From the NCBI GenBank assembly GCA_012960845.1, contig DUAN01000035.1:1-43703 (forward strand): a stretch of 43,703 nucleotides of DNA, given 5' to 3'. Positions within the stretch are counted from its first letter, which is position 1. Each line of letters begins with the position of its first letter. This stretch comes from Planctomycetota bacterium. GTDB lineage: Bacteria > Planctomycetota > UBA8108 > UBA1146. The notes below the pieces were generated by a model. The model ran no database searches and was not told the origin of the DNA. It worked only from the letters and a program-made list of their open reading frames with translations. Shown here piece by piece: positions 1-8,420 of this stretch. The position numbers and the translations under genes were made by a program.

Positions 1-552
1 ACCAGCGGCGGCAAGGACCAGGGCTTCGAGCGGATCGACCGCCTCTACATCCACGATCCGGATGCGGCGAAAGATGGTGATGACGATGGCCCCAAGGCTG
101 GCTGGAAACTGGAGCCGGTGGCGGGGCAGGTCTATCCCATCGCCTGGGAGGACGAGGCGATTCCGGTCGCGGATCGGCAATTCCCGTCCGATCACGGGGC
201 GGTGCTGATGGAGTTGCGATTCGTCGAGCAAGTGGCCCAGCGCCCGCAGCGGACGGCGGCCTCCGTTACCAGCGACGACTGGTCGATCGAGGCGGTCGGC
301 AGCCGTGTCGGCTCCGATCAGGTTCAGATCGCCATCACCATCCGTAAATCCGATGAGATCATCTCGAAGCCCAAGATCCTGCTTCGTAACGGCGAGGCGG
401 GCACCATTTCCGTCGGCGATGAAGAGACGAACTTCACCAGCGAGGTCGATACTCGATCATCTCCTGAAGGGGTGGTGGTCGATGTCGTGGCGACCATCGA
501 GCAAGCCGGAAAGCCAGTGATACAGCCGAGGTTGAGATTCCTCATCGATTGA
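1..552 (+). CDS. 3' end of an endonuclease/exonuclease/phosphatase-like protein with secretin-like tail (5' truncated)
   Basis: The frame is open from the first base, so the start lies outside the window; 183 residues remain. Residues 11-17 (RIDRLYI) and the SDHGAV motif at 63-68 match the last two conserved blocks of the endonuclease/exonuclease/phosphatase fold, where Asp and His belong to the metal-dependent phosphodiester-cleaving site. Instead of ending there, the chain continues for about 115 residues. Around 113-135 it reads SKPKILLRNGEAGTISVGDE, the texture of the beta-domain of secretins (pattern P-x-I/L-x-t-x-n-g-x-A-x-I-x-V-G). Similar tails are attached to other planctomycete proteins, as far as I recall. 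The nuclease/phosphatase assignment rests on two motifs only because the catalytic N-terminal half is missing. The substrate (nucleic acid or phospholipid) cannot be told. It ends just before the small gene with an SD at 578. Confidence 0.6.
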   Translation, partial: TSGGKDQGFERIDRLYIHDPDAAKDGDDDGPKAGWKLEPVAGQVYPIAWEDEAIPVADRQFPSDHGAVLMELRFVEQVAQRPQRTAASVTSDDWSIEAVGSRVGSDQVQIAITIRKSDEIISKPKILLRNGEAGTISVGDEETNFTSEVDTRSSPEGVVVDVVATIEQAGKPVIQPRLRFLID

Positions 553-588
553 GACGCTGTTGTCTGGGCAATGAAATAGGAGGATACT

Positions 589-768
589 TTGAATTTGAAG
601 AAAATGATCATCGTCATCATTGTTGCGGCGATGGCTGCAGCACTGGCTACCATCATCAGCGGTTCTTTCGGCATCGAGAATGCTTAGCCGATGATCGGTG
701 GTGCAGTGGGAGGCGCGGTGGGTGGAGCCATCGCCTGGAACTTCGGCAAGAAGCAGCGATCGAAGTAG
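589..768 (+). pseudogene. Tiny hydrophobic membrane protein interrupted by an in-frame TAG
   Basis: A perfect AGGAGG (578-583) stands five bases before a TTG start at 589. Translation gives a lysine start, a hydrophobic segment (residues about 6-24, rich in I, V and A) and then TAG at 685-687. The same frame continues for 26 codons to TAG at 766-768 and encodes a glycine-zipper helix (GGAVGGAVGGAIAW) with a basic end (GKKQRSK). Read through, this is a coherent 59-residue two-helix membrane protein. A single C-to-T change of CAG would explain the stop. Alternatives are amber readthrough, or two separate peptides, since an ATG lies at 691, three bases after the stop. Other genes here (tuf, rplL, rpsH) end in TAG, so TAG is not reassigned. 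Function unknown. Confidence 0.5.
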
Positions 769-841
769 AACTGGGCATAGCCGTCGATGGTGATGCTAGC
801 ACAGGTAATTTCTTGAAGATGATCCCACCCACTCATGAAAC

Positions 842-869
842 TTGACCTGCAGGGAGGATTCGTGACAAT
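842..869 (+). promoter_or_regulatory. Possible promoter of tRNA-Gly(CCC)
   Basis: TTGACC (842-847) and GACAAT (864-869) are separated by 16 bases and end 17 bases before the tRNA. The -35 is five of six, the -10 four of six. Judged by eye only. Confidence 0.3.
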
Positions 870-886
870 GCGAGGGTCGATAGTGT

Positions 887-958
887 GCGGGTGTAGCTCA
901 GTGGTAGAGCGTTAGCTTCCCAAGCTGAAAGTCGTGGGTTCGATCCCCATCACCCGCT
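887..958 (+). tRNA. tRNA-Gly (anticodon CCC)
   Basis: The acceptor stem GCGGGTG pairs with CACCCGC at 951-957, with discriminator T. The D arm (GCTCAGTGGTAGAGC) and T arm (GTGGG-TTCGATC-CCCAT) are normal. The anticodon loop TTCCCAA gives CCC, which reads GGG. No CCA is encoded; the 3' end runs into a T-rich stretch. It stands alone between the amber-split gene and the convergent amidohydrolase. Confidence 0.95.
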
Positions 959-984
959 TTTTCCATGCCAGCTGCCAGGCCGGG

Positions 985-2205
985 CTACTGAGCATCTTCG
1001 AGCATCTCCGGCTGTAACGCTCGCCCGTCGATCCAGGTGCCGAGTACCTCGCCGGCCAGCGCCCGCTCCAGCAACGGACCATCTCCGTCGGGAATCGACA
1101 CCGCCACCAGGTCGGCGGGATCGCCCTCCTTCAGGGTGCCGCTCCCGAGCAGTTGCGGATGGCCCGCTCGCGCCAGCCACTGGCGCGGGTGGACGATCGC
1201 CATCTGCCAGATGGTTTCGATGTCGAGATCGGCGGCCGCCGCGCGAGCGGCGGCCATCTCATCGAGCATCGAGAGGGTGCCCGCGGAGACCTTGCCATCG
1301 GTGCCTAGCATCACCGGTACACCCGATCGGGCAGCGTCTGGCGCCGGGTGCGGAGCTCTGCCGAAGAAGGCGTGGGAGCGCGGGCACCACACCAGTGCCG
1401 ATGCGGATTCACCGATGGCAGCGATTTCATCTTCGGAACACTCGTTGCCGTGGACCACGAGACCGTGTCGGGTCAAGTCGCCCGCTTCACGCAATGCATT
1501 GATCATCGTCTGGCCACGGCGAAACGAAGCCGGATCGGCACCAAACCCTTCGAGAAATCTCGCACCCTCGCCGCTGCCGTCGACGAGCAGTTCTCGTTCC
1601 CACGCTGGCTCGGCGATGTGCATCGCCCACGGTACATCCTGTTCACGGCACCAGGGAAGCAGTGTCGCCAGCACCTCTGGATGCACGGTGTAGGAGGAGT
1701 GGGGGGAGATGCCTCGTAACTCACGGTCACCATCGATGGCGCCTCGAAGAAAGTGGTCGAGTGCTTCGAAATCGATTCCCGGTCGAGAGTTCAAGGCGAT
1801 CACCTCGCGCAGCAGCAAGCGTCTCAGCGGGCTGTCGGTCAGCGCCGTGATCGAAGCCCCGGCAGGATCGATGTCGAAGACGGCGGTGGTGCCTCCGGCA
1901 AGGGTCTCTTCGGCACCTGCTGCGGCGTGGATCGTCCGTCCGTCTTCACCCAGTTGCTGGCGAGCCTCGACCACCGAGCGCAGCCAGTCGTCGAAGGATC
2001 CGACCATCGTCTCGGTCGGGCGAGGCAGTGACAGGTCGAGGTGCAGATGTGCATTGACGAATCCGGCGCAGAGGATCGCTTCTCCGAGGTCGATGTCGGC
2101 GGGCCCGGGAGGCAAGATCTGCTCGATCCTACCATCGCGGATGGAGATGCGACCGGGGCGAGCTGTTCCGTGGCCATTCCAGATCGCCTGCGCCGAGATC
2201 CGCAT
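985..2205 (-). CDS. Metal-dependent amidohydrolase (chlorohydrolase/adenosine-type deaminase family)
   Basis: This is a 406-residue amidohydrolase-superfamily enzyme of the subgroup holding S-adenosylhomocysteine/5'-methylthioadenosine deaminases, guanine deaminase-like enzymes and aminodeoxyfutalosine deaminase. Visible metal-site elements are the HxH of NAHLHLD near residue 54, the His of MHIAE, the His of VVHGNE and the Asp of LGTDG. The N- and C-terminal pieces form the small beta-sandwich (RISIRDGRIEQI; GDPADLVAV). The start is taken at ATG 2205 because an AGGAGG lies just upstream on that strand; a TTG at 2223 would place that SD inside the gene. The likely reaction is hydrolytic deamination of a purine-type substrate, but substrate is not determined. 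If the organism makes menaquinone by the futalosine route, the MqnX role is one possibility; that is a guess. It is divergent from the LysM gene. Confidence 0.8.
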   Translation of the reverse strand: MRISAQAIWNGHGTARPGRISIRDGRIEQILPPGPADIDLGEAILCAGFVNAHLHLDLSLPRPTETMVGSFDDWLRSVVEARQQLGEDGRTIHAAAGAEETLAGGTTAVFDIDPAGASITALTDSPLRRLLLREVIALNSRPGIDFEALDHFLRGAIDGDRELRGISPHSSYTVHPEVLATLLPWCREQDVPWAMHIAEPAWERELLVDGSGEGARFLEGFGADPASFRRGQTMINALREAGDLTRHGLVVHGNECSEDEIAAIGESASALVWCPRSHAFFGRAPHPAPDAARSGVPVMLGTDGKVSAGTLSMLDEMAAARAAAADLDIETIWQMAIVHPRQWLARAGHPQLLGSGTLKEGDPADLVAVSIPDGDGPLLERALAGEVLGTWIDGRALQPEMLEDAQ

Positions 2206-2356
2206 CCGCTCCTCCTGACTCAACTGTCGCCGCTGCTATCCCGCTGACCACCGGTCTCTGCTATGCTGCAGTGGCGAGGCACTCGTTGCGAGGGCCGGGC
2301 GGATATTCAGGTGGGATCTTTTCTCGTTAGTTCTTGGGGATGTTGAGGGGCGACCG

Positions 2357-2746
2357 GTGACCATGGTGAACCGATCCGAATTCCTGCAACGAAGGGTCGG
2401 GCAAGGGGGTGCCGCTTCCTTCCTCGGCGAGGGCAGGGGAAGACTGACGAGATGGGGGCTGGGGGTCTGGGCAGGTGTGGTGTGGCTAGCAGTGGTCGGC
2501 TGTAGTCATACTCCTTCGCCAGAGAGAGTACCCATCCCGGTATTGAAAGCTCAGGGAGCCATCCATCGAACCGGCAGCGGTGAAACATTGCTATGGATCT
2601 CCCGCGACCGCGGCTATCAGGTGATCGAGTTGGAAGCTCTCAACCCGCGCTGGAAGGGTGTGACGATCGCTCCAGGAACCGAGATCCTGTTGCCGGTGGG
2701 GAAACCGATGATCCGAAGAGTCCAAAAGAAATCGGGAGGCCGTTGA
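2357..2746 (+). CDS. Small lipoprotein with a LysM domain
   Basis: 129 residues from a GTG start chosen because GAGGGG (2345-2350) lies six bases upstream; ATG at 2363 is an alternative. A hydrophobic segment (about 33-48) ends in the lipobox LAVVGC with Cys49, implying lipid attachment and export. Residues about 70-115 form a LysM-like module: GSGETLLWISRDRG, then ELEALNP, then a PGTEILLP end, the pattern of peptidoglycan-binding LysM repeats. It therefore probably anchors to the envelope and contacts murein; no catalytic domain is present. The n-region before the membrane segment is unusually long (32 residues), so the true start may be internal. Its TGA stop is directly followed by the ATG of the dGTPase gene, so the two are likely co-transcribed. 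Confidence 0.65.
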   Translation: MTMVNRSEFLQRRVGQGGAASFLGEGRGRLTRWGLGVWAGVVWLAVVGCSHTPSPERVPIPVLKAQGAIHRTGSGETLLWISRDRGYQVIELEALNPRWKGVTIAPGTEILLPVGKPMIRRVQKKSGGR

Positions 2747-3964
2747 ATGAGTGATGGATCGATCGAGACGACCGGGTCGGATTCCGATCCCGCCGCAAAG
2801 GTCTGGCTCGACCCCCACACCCGGGAGCAGCAACTGCTGGCACCCTATGCGATGCAGAGTGCTCGGAGCCGTGGTCGAGTTCATCCCGAGCCGGCTGCGC
2901 CACATCGAACTGCCTATCAGATCGATCGGGAGCGAGTGATCCACTGCACTGCTTTTCGTCGTCTCGAGTACAAGACCCAGGTATTTGCCAGTCACCAGGG
3001 AGATCACTACCGCACTCGACTGACCCATACCCTGGAAGTGGCACAGGTCTCTCGTGCGGTCGCCCGTCGTCTCGGTCTCAACGAGGATCTGGTCGAGACG
3101 ATCGCGCTCGGGCACGACCTGGGTCATCCACCCTTCGGTCATGCCGGTGAGAGGGAACTGGACCAGTGGATGGCTTCTCATGGTGGCTTCAACCACAACC
3201 GCCACGCATTGAGGGTCGTCGATCTACTGGAACATCGTTATCCCGGGTTTCTCGGCCTCAATCTGTCGTGGGAGGTTCGGGAGTCGATCGTCAAGCACTA
3301 CGGACGCTTCGACGAGCCAGGGCTGGCAGAGTTCGAGCCCGGAGTTCCGCCGACGCTGGAAGCGCAGCTGGCAGACATCGGCGACTCCCTCGCCTACGAC
3401 AGCCACGACCTCGATGACGGTTTGCGTTCGGGTGTGCTGGAACTGGAAGCATTGCGTGGGATCGAGATCTTCGCTCGATCGGAAGCCGCAGTTCGACAGC
3501 AGTACGGAGAGGCGTTGTCTCGCAGGGTGCTGATCGCAAGGACCATCTCGGGTGTGATCTCGGATCAGATCAACGATCTGGTGGCGACCAGCAGTGCACG
3601 AATTGCCGAGCGAAACATCCAGAGTGTCGAGGATGTACGGGCGGCTCCCGATGACTTACTCGGATTCTCCGATGCGATGAGTGCCGAGAAGGCACAACTT
3701 CAGACCTTCCTTCATGATCGTCTCTATCGGGATCCGCACTGTGTCAGGGTTTCTCAAAAGGGCAGGAGAATGGTCGCGGCACTGTTCCAGGAGTTTGTCC
3801 GTGAACCCGCACAATTGCCCAGAGAATTCCTCGAGCGATGCGCAGAGATTGGCAGGGAGCGGGCGGTGTGTGATTACATCGCAGGGATGACCGATCGCTA
3901 CTGTGTGCAGGAGTACGAGCGATTGTTCAGCCCCCATCAAAATGACCCCGGACGATTGTCATGA
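2747..3964 (+). CDS. dgt: Deoxyguanosinetriphosphate triphosphohydrolase-like HD protein
   Basis: 405 residues with the dGTPase signature: a start region with RVHPE and HRTAYQIDRERVIHCTAFRR, then the HD-domain ligands His94 (RLTHTLEV), His123-Asp124 (LGHDLGHPPFGH), and a later Asp in the GDSLAYDSHDLDD stretch. Enzymes of this family split dNTPs to deoxynucleoside and triphosphate in the cytoplasm, trimming dNTP pools. The length fits the shorter class of bacterial dGTPase-like proteins rather than the about 500-residue E. coli enzyme, so substrate range may be broader than dGTP. The ATG directly follows the stop of the LysM gene, with GGGAGG about seven bases upstream. ispD follows after 12 bases, so the three probably form one transcript. 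Confidence 0.88.
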   Translation: MSDGSIETTGSDSDPAAKVWLDPHTREQQLLAPYAMQSARSRGRVHPEPAAPHRTAYQIDRERVIHCTAFRRLEYKTQVFASHQGDHYRTRLTHTLEVAQVSRAVARRLGLNEDLVETIALGHDLGHPPFGHAGERELDQWMASHGGFNHNRHALRVVDLLEHRYPGFLGLNLSWEVRESIVKHYGRFDEPGLAEFEPGVPPTLEAQLADIGDSLAYDSHDLDDGLRSGVLELEALRGIEIFARSEAAVRQQYGEALSRRVLIARTISGVISDQINDLVATSSARIAERNIQSVEDVRAAPDDLLGFSDAMSAEKAQLQTFLHDRLYRDPHCVRVSQKGRRMVAALFQEFVREPAQLPREFLERCAEIGRERAVCDYIAGMTDRYCVQEYERLFSPHQNDPGRLS

Positions 3965-3976
3965 GGAGAGCGCGAA

Positions 3977-4666
3977 ATGGTCTCTGACTATCACGTCGTG
4001 CTGGTGGCCGCCGGTCAGGGCACCCGTCTCGGCCAGCGGATCAGAAAGGCAGCGGTGCCGCTGTCGGGGCGTCCGATGGTGATCCACTCGCTGGAGGCGG
4101 CGACCGCTCATCCATCCTGTCGCAGTGCGGTGATGGTGGTCCATCCGGGGGATTTGCAGGCGGCGAAAGACTGGCTCCAGCAGTTTGATTCAGCAGCGGT
4201 CCCGGTCGAAATCGTCGAGGGAGGCGACACTCGCAGGGCAAGTGTGCTGGCGGGACTGGCAGCAATATCCGCTGCTGGGGGTGATCTGGTGGCGATTCAT
4301 GACGGCGCCCGACCGCTTCTTCACCCCGATGATCTGGCCCGAGTACTGGTTCGTGCGAGCCACTCCAGAGCGGCGCTTCTGGCCAGCCCAGTGACCGATA
4401 CCCTGCACCGGCTGGACCGGCAGCAACGTTGGCAACAAGGGGTCGATCGAGAGCAGTTGTGGCAGGCGCAAACTCCCCAGGTATTCGAACTGGACTCGAT
4501 CCGACAGGCGCTCTCTGAGTGCGCGGATGAGGGCACAGATGAGGTGGAGGCGGTGGCTTGTCGTGGTCTCGATGTTGAATTCGTCGAACCCCAGCACCCC
4601 AATCCGAAGATCACCACCGGCAACGATCTCGCCGCGGCAGAGGCGCTTTTTCGACGCAGTGACTGA
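3977..4666 (+). CDS. ispD: 2-C-methyl-D-erythritol 4-phosphate cytidylyltransferase
   Basis: 229 residues. IspD joins CTP and MEP to give CDP-ME in the non-mevalonate isoprenoid pathway. Motifs in order: the nucleotide-binding AAGQGTRLG with a following Lys (RKAAVPLSGRP), HDGARPLL where most homologues have HDAARP, SPVTDTLHRL, QTPQVF, TDEVEA, and the PNPKITTGNDLAAAEAL end that matches the family's N-x-K-I-T-x-x-D-L. GAGGAG lies shortly before the ATG. It follows the dGTPase gene by 12 bases and is separated from ispF, its usual partner, by the porin gene. The short C-terminus indicates a stand-alone IspD rather than an IspDF fusion. Confidence 0.92.
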   Translation: MVSDYHVVLVAAGQGTRLGQRIRKAAVPLSGRPMVIHSLEAATAHPSCRSAVMVVHPGDLQAAKDWLQQFDSAAVPVEIVEGGDTRRASVLAGLAAISAAGGDLVAIHDGARPLLHPDDLARVLVRASHSRAALLASPVTDTLHRLDRQQRWQQGVDREQLWQAQTPQVFELDSIRQALSECADEGTDEVEAVACRGLDVEFVEPQHPNPKITTGNDLAAAEALFRRSD

Positions 4667-4909
4667 GATCCCTCCTTCCCCGGACCTCTCGGCCGGGAGA
4701 TCAACATCCGAATATCTCTCACGAGCCTTTGGATGGCACCCTTGACCGGGCGGATCTGATTGCGCAGACTCCACCGATTGATCTGACCTGTGGAATGGTC
4801 GGGTGTCCAGTTGGACGCCGGATGCGAGGTCGGATTCTAACGCAGCCTGACAGTATTCAGGTTGTTGTAATTCAGGTTGTCTTCATCCGGGGAAGGGGGG
4901 GAACACCCC
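4667..4909 (+). promoter_or_regulatory. Porin leader region with a direct repeat
   Basis: This 243-base spacer between ispD and the porin gene should hold the porin promoter, since ispD-type expression would not suit an abundant outer-membrane protein. The 11-mer ATTCAGGTTGT occurs at 4855-4865 and 4870-4880, a 15-base period, about 30 bases before the start codon. No convincing -35/-10 pair was found by eye. A CCCGG/CCGGG inverted repeat near 4679-4699 may end the ispD transcript. Confidence 0.35.
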
Positions 4910-6289
4910 ATGAACAGAATTCACAGGCTTCCCAGCCTCGTTGTTGCAGTGGTACTGGCGATCTCGGTCAGCAGTACGGCATTTTCTCAAACCAGTCTAG
5001 GTGGCGATGTCAAACCGGGTCGTGCGCTTCGGTTGACCATCACCGGCGACATGACTCTCAGTCTGGTCGATCGCAGCGATTCATTCGGTCGCGCTGGACT
5101 CGCAGCAGCGGGAGGATCTGGCGCTGATCCACTGCTCCTGGGAGGCAGTTGGCCGGGAGATCTGGCGGGAGGCTCCTTCTTCGATCCGCTCGTCAACATC
5201 GGGATCGTGGCGACGATCTCCGAGGGGGTGACGGCGAAACTGAATCTTGAAACTCCCTTTGACATCGTCAGTAACGGTCGGGATGGCAATCTCCCATTGT
5301 CCCTCGGCGAGGCCAAGGTGAGCTGGCAAGGTGCGATGGATGCCGCCCTTGATCTCGATTTCGGGGTGGTCGACTACGCCATCGACTTTTCGGGGAACAA
5401 CCAGCCGTTCCTGCTCGATCTGGGGAATGCGGAGTCTGCCTACGACAATGGTGGAGGAGACAGCGGTACGCCACAGTCTGCTTCCGCCGGTCGGGTCCGT
5501 TCTCTTCAGGCGGTCGGAGCAGTGGGCCATTATGATCTCGGCGAGAACACTCTCGATGTCCTGATGTTTGATCTGTCTCCGGTCGATAACGAATCCCTGT
5601 TCGGCCTGGTCTACGGGTTGCCCCTCGATACCGGTGACTATACCGGTGACATGGGAATCGTCCTGCTCAACTCGAAGAATGACGGAGGTAGTGATCTTCT
5701 GACCTTCGGAGGTGGTGGACACCTGTCGGGAGATGACGGTCTCAAATTCTACGGTGAGCTCTACTGGCAGTTCGGCGACTACAGCAGTTCGGTCAACCAG
5801 AACAGTGCCTACGGACTGGTCGCTGGAGTTCATTACGACATTCCTGAGGCGGATGAGAATGACGCTCCATGGGTCGATTTTTCCCTGTGGGATCTGTCGG
5901 GAGATGACAACGGTGCCAACTCGAGTAACTCGAACTTCGTCTCGTACGAGTTCAACAACGATATGCTGGTACTCGAGGACGCCTACTACGGTCTCGATGT
6001 CGATACCAACTACCGTGCATTCAAGATCAAGGGCGGCATGAACCTGACTCCGGAATGGTCGGTGCAGGGGCTGTTTGCCTATGCGACCCTCAATGCCAAC
6101 AGCAATGGTGCGGCCTCGAATGGGTCCTCCAGCAGCAAGCTGGGCGACGAGTTCGATGTCCGGGCGACCTACCGTGCGACCGACTACCTGACCTTCTACC
6201 TCAATGCCGGCACCCTGCAGAATGCCAAGGCACTGGGAGTCGGATCGGGGGTCGAGGTGATCTCGATCTCCTCCGAGGTTCGCTTCTAG
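4910..6289 (+). CDS. Outer-membrane beta-barrel (porin-like) protein
   Basis: 459 residues from ATG 4910, preceded by a purine-rich GGGGAAGGGGGGGAAC; an upstream in-frame start at 4877 would put 11 residues before the signal peptide. Residues 1-27 are a Sec signal peptide (MNRIHR then a V/A/L-rich core, ending STAFSQ). The mature part is Gly/Asp/Ser-rich with alternating hydrophobic and polar residues typical of barrel strands (KLNLETPF, LKFYGELYWQFGDY, YLTFYLNAGTL). It ends in SSEVRF; a C-terminal Phe is the classic recognition signal for the BAM machinery. No family name can be given with certainty. The acidic loops (DENDAPWVDF, DDNGANSSN) suggest ion binding or cation selectivity, which is inference. 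A hairpin follows directly, so it is probably a single-gene unit. Confidence 0.75.
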   Translation: MNRIHRLPSLVVAVVLAISVSSTAFSQTSLGGDVKPGRALRLTITGDMTLSLVDRSDSFGRAGLAAAGGSGADPLLLGGSWPGDLAGGSFFDPLVNIGIVATISEGVTAKLNLETPFDIVSNGRDGNLPLSLGEAKVSWQGAMDAALDLDFGVVDYAIDFSGNNQPFLLDLGNAESAYDNGGGDSGTPQSASAGRVRSLQAVGAVGHYDLGENTLDVLMFDLSPVDNESLFGLVYGLPLDTGDYTGDMGIVLLNSKNDGGSDLLTFGGGGHLSGDDGLKFYGELYWQFGDYSSSVNQNSAYGLVAGVHYDIPEADENDAPWVDFSLWDLSGDDNGANSSNSNFVSYEFNNDMLVLEDAYYGLDVDTNYRAFKIKGGMNLTPEWSVQGLFAYATLNANSNGAASNGSSSSKLGDEFDVRATYRATDYLTFYLNAGTLQNAKALGVGSGVEVISISSEVRF

Positions 6290-6303
6290 TAGACTCTTTC
6301 ACC

Positions 6304-6341
6304 GAGTACGGGCCCCCGGCGCTGGCCAGCGCTGGGGGCTC
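6304..6341 (+). terminator. Hairpin terminator after the porin gene
   Basis: GCCCCC (6312-6317) pairs with GGGGGC (6334-6339) around GCGCTGG/CCAGCGC, giving a very stable stem 15 bases after the stop. The downstream run is only weakly T-rich, so termination may be partial. Confidence 0.5.
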
Positions 6342-6468
6342 GTTCTCATCCGGGAACCGGAGAAGTGAGAAGCGTCGACTGAACTGTTGCCGTGGGGATT
6401 CGGTGGTGGATCTCGATCCGGCGCAGGGGACGCGATACGATCCGGCAGCGAAAGTAGAGGGAATCTCG

Positions 6469-6990
6469 ATGACGAATTCTTCAGATGAGTCCGCAGCAGT
6501 GGGGCAGATCCGGGTCGGGATCGGCACCGATCGACACCGCCTCGAGTCGGGGCGCCCATTGATCCTCGCAGGAGTGGAGATCCCCTCCCCACATGGTCCG
6601 GTCGCGCATTCCGATGGAGATGTGATCTTACACGCTCTTTCCGATGCGATGCTGGGTGCCGCAGGCTCCGAGGATATCGGAACCCTCTTCGAAGACACTG
6701 ATCCACGCTGGAAGGATTTGTCCTCCCGACGAATCGTGGAGGAAGTGCTGAGAACCATCGGCGAGCTGGGATGGAAACCGGGCAACATCGATGTGGTCGT
6801 CCACCTCGAGCGGCCAAAAATCAGCGAGCACCGCGATGCGATCCGAAGCAGCCTCGCCGAGATGCTCGGGATCTCGATCGATCGGGTCGGGGTGAAGGCT
6901 AAGACAGGCGAGGGGTTCGGTCCCGTCGGCCAGTCTCTGGCCATCGAGGCGATGGCGGTGGTCCAGCTGGTGAGTGCGGAGGTAAGATGA
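6469..6990 (+). CDS. ispF: 2-C-methyl-D-erythritol 2,4-cyclodiphosphate synthase
   Basis: 173 residues. IspF cyclises CDP-ME 2-phosphate to MEcPP with loss of CMP, as a zinc-dependent trimer. Zinc ligands are visible: Asp21 and His23 in GTDRHRL and His55 in the HSDGDVILHALSDAMLGA block. The SEDIGTLFEDTDP stretch corresponds to the usual GDIGxxFPDTDP, and VGVKAKTGEGFGPVG is the conserved C-terminal core. The reading frame is open far upstream into the porin 3' end, but ATG 6469, with AGAGGGA before it, fits family length. Its stop overlaps the cysS start by four bases (ATGA), so ispF and cysS are translationally coupled. Confidence 0.93.
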   Translation: MTNSSDESAAVGQIRVGIGTDRHRLESGRPLILAGVEIPSPHGPVAHSDGDVILHALSDAMLGAAGSEDIGTLFEDTDPRWKDLSSRRIVEEVLRTIGELGWKPGNIDVVVHLERPKISEHRDAIRSSLAEMLGISIDRVGVKAKTGEGFGPVGQSLAIEAMAVVQLVSAEVR

Positions 6991-8420
6991 CACTTCGACT
7001 GTGGAACACCATGGAAAATAAACTCGTCGACCTCGAGCCAGTCACTCCAGGTGAGATCCGCATGTACAACTGCGGACCGACCGTCTACAGCGATCCCCAC
7101 ATCGGAAACTTCCGCTCGTTCCTGCTGGGAGATCTTCTGCGTCGGGCATTCGATCAGCGTGGATTCAAGACCACGCAGGTGATGAACATCACCGATGTGG
7201 GGCATCTCACCACCGATGACGTGGCGGATGCCAGTGGCGAGGACAAGCTGGAAAAGAAGGCCAAGGAGGAAGGGCTGGACCCCTTCGAGATCGCCCTCCG
7301 CTACGAGAAGATGTTTCACCAAAATGCTTCACAACTCCACCTGTTGAAGGCTCATGAGTATCCTCGAGCGACCGATCACATCCCGGAGATGATCCAGATG
7401 ATCGAGCAATTGCTGGAACGAGGACACGCCTATGCCGTCAAAGATGTAGGGGTCTACTTCCGTGTTCATTCCTTCGAGAAGTACGGCGGCCTCTCGGGCA
7501 ACACTCTCGAAAACCTCGACTCCGGTTCGAGAATCGAGGTCGACGAACGCAAGGAATCCGCTCACGACTTTGCATTGTGGAAAATCGATGACAAGCATCT
7601 GATGCAATGGGACAGTCCGTGGGGACGTGGGTTTCCAGGTTGGCACATCGAGTGCTCGGCGATGAGTTTGAAGTACCTCGGAGGTACCTTCGACATTCAC
7701 ACCGGTGGTGAAGATAACATTTTTCCTCATCACGAATGTGAGATTGCTCAATCGGTGGGCGCAGGTGTTGGAGAGTTTGCACGGATCTGGGTTCACGCCA
7801 GGCACCTACTGGTCGACGGTCAAAAGATGTCGAAGAGTAAGGGTAACTTCTACACCATCAACGATCTGGTCGAGCGTGGCTTCCGTGGCCACGAAATTCG
7901 CTACTCGTTGATCTGCAATCACTATCGTCAGCCGATGAACTTCACCATCGACGGGATGGACGGGGACACCAAGGCGGTCCAGCGTCTTCGAACCTTGAGA
8001 AAAAAACTGGAGGAAGCGTCGGTTGGGAGTACTGCGGATACCGAGGTCGACTCGCCACTGGAGGAGTCGAAGCGACAATTTGACGCATGTATCGACGACG
8101 ACCTCAATCTCTCGGGAGCGCTGGGAGTGCTTCATGATCGGGTGAGAGCCCTCGGTAGGGATTTGCCGGAAGGGTCAGGGGCGCTGCGAGCCCTCGAATT
8201 CCTGCGTCACTGTGATCAGATCCTGGGGGTCATCTTCGTCGAGGACGAGGCGCCCACGCTGTCCCTGACCGACAGTCAGCAGCAGCTGATTGAGCGGCGA
8301 GAAACTGCTCGAGCCGAGCGAGAATGGTCGTTGGCAGACCAAATTCGAGATCAACTGCTGGCCGAGGGGATCCTCATCGAGGATGGACCGACCGGCACCA
8401 CCTGGAGTCGCCAGCGCTGA
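6987..8420 (+). CDS. cysS: Cysteinyl-tRNA synthetase
   Basis: 477 residues, normal for the class-I enzyme that charges tRNA-Cys in the cytoplasm. The HIGH motif is HIGN at 38-41 and KMSKS is at 280-284. The catalytic zinc ligands Cys29 (MYNCGPTVY), Cys223 (HIECSAM), His248 and Glu252 (PHHECE) are all present. The C-terminal half holds the helical DALR-like and anticodon-binding parts, ending TWSRQR. The ispF-cysS coupling is seen in many bacteria. About 270 bases without a gene follow before the tRNA-Thr promoter; this spacer holds CCACC-TGCG-GGTGG (about 8437-8450) and a wider ATCCCCACA/TGTGTGGGGAT pairing that could form a weak terminator. Confidence 0.97.
   Translation: MTLRLWNTMENKLVDLEPVTPGEIRMYNCGPTVYSDPHIGNFRSFLLGDLLRRAFDQRGFKTTQVMNITDVGHLTTDDVADASGEDKLEKKAKEEGLDPFEIALRYEKMFHQNASQLHLLKAHEYPRATDHIPEMIQMIEQLLERGHAYAVKDVGVYFRVHSFEKYGGLSGNTLENLDSGSRIEVDERKESAHDFALWKIDDKHLMQWDSPWGRGFPGWHIECSAMSLKYLGGTFDIHTGGEDNIFPHHECEIAQSVGAGVGEFARIWVHARHLLVDGQKMSKSKGNFYTINDLVERGFRGHEIRYSLICNHYRQPMNFTIDGMDGDTKAVQRLRTLRKKLEEASVGSTADTEVDSPLEESKRQFDACIDDDLNLSGALGVLHDRVRALGRDLPEGSGALRALEFLRHCDQILGVIFVEDEAPTLSLTDSQQQLIERRETARAEREWSLADQIRDQLLAEGILIEDGPTGTTWSRQR

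Noticed and set aside
685-687. Pyrrolysine or general amber recoding
   Set aside because: TAG ends several well-defined genes here (tuf, rplL, rpsH, rpsS), so general reassignment is excluded; site-specific readthrough remains open.
6055-6468. Upstream extension of the ispF frame into the porin gene
   Set aside because: The sequence there is a shadow of the porin 3' end and terminator; IspF starts at 6469 with an SD and family length.
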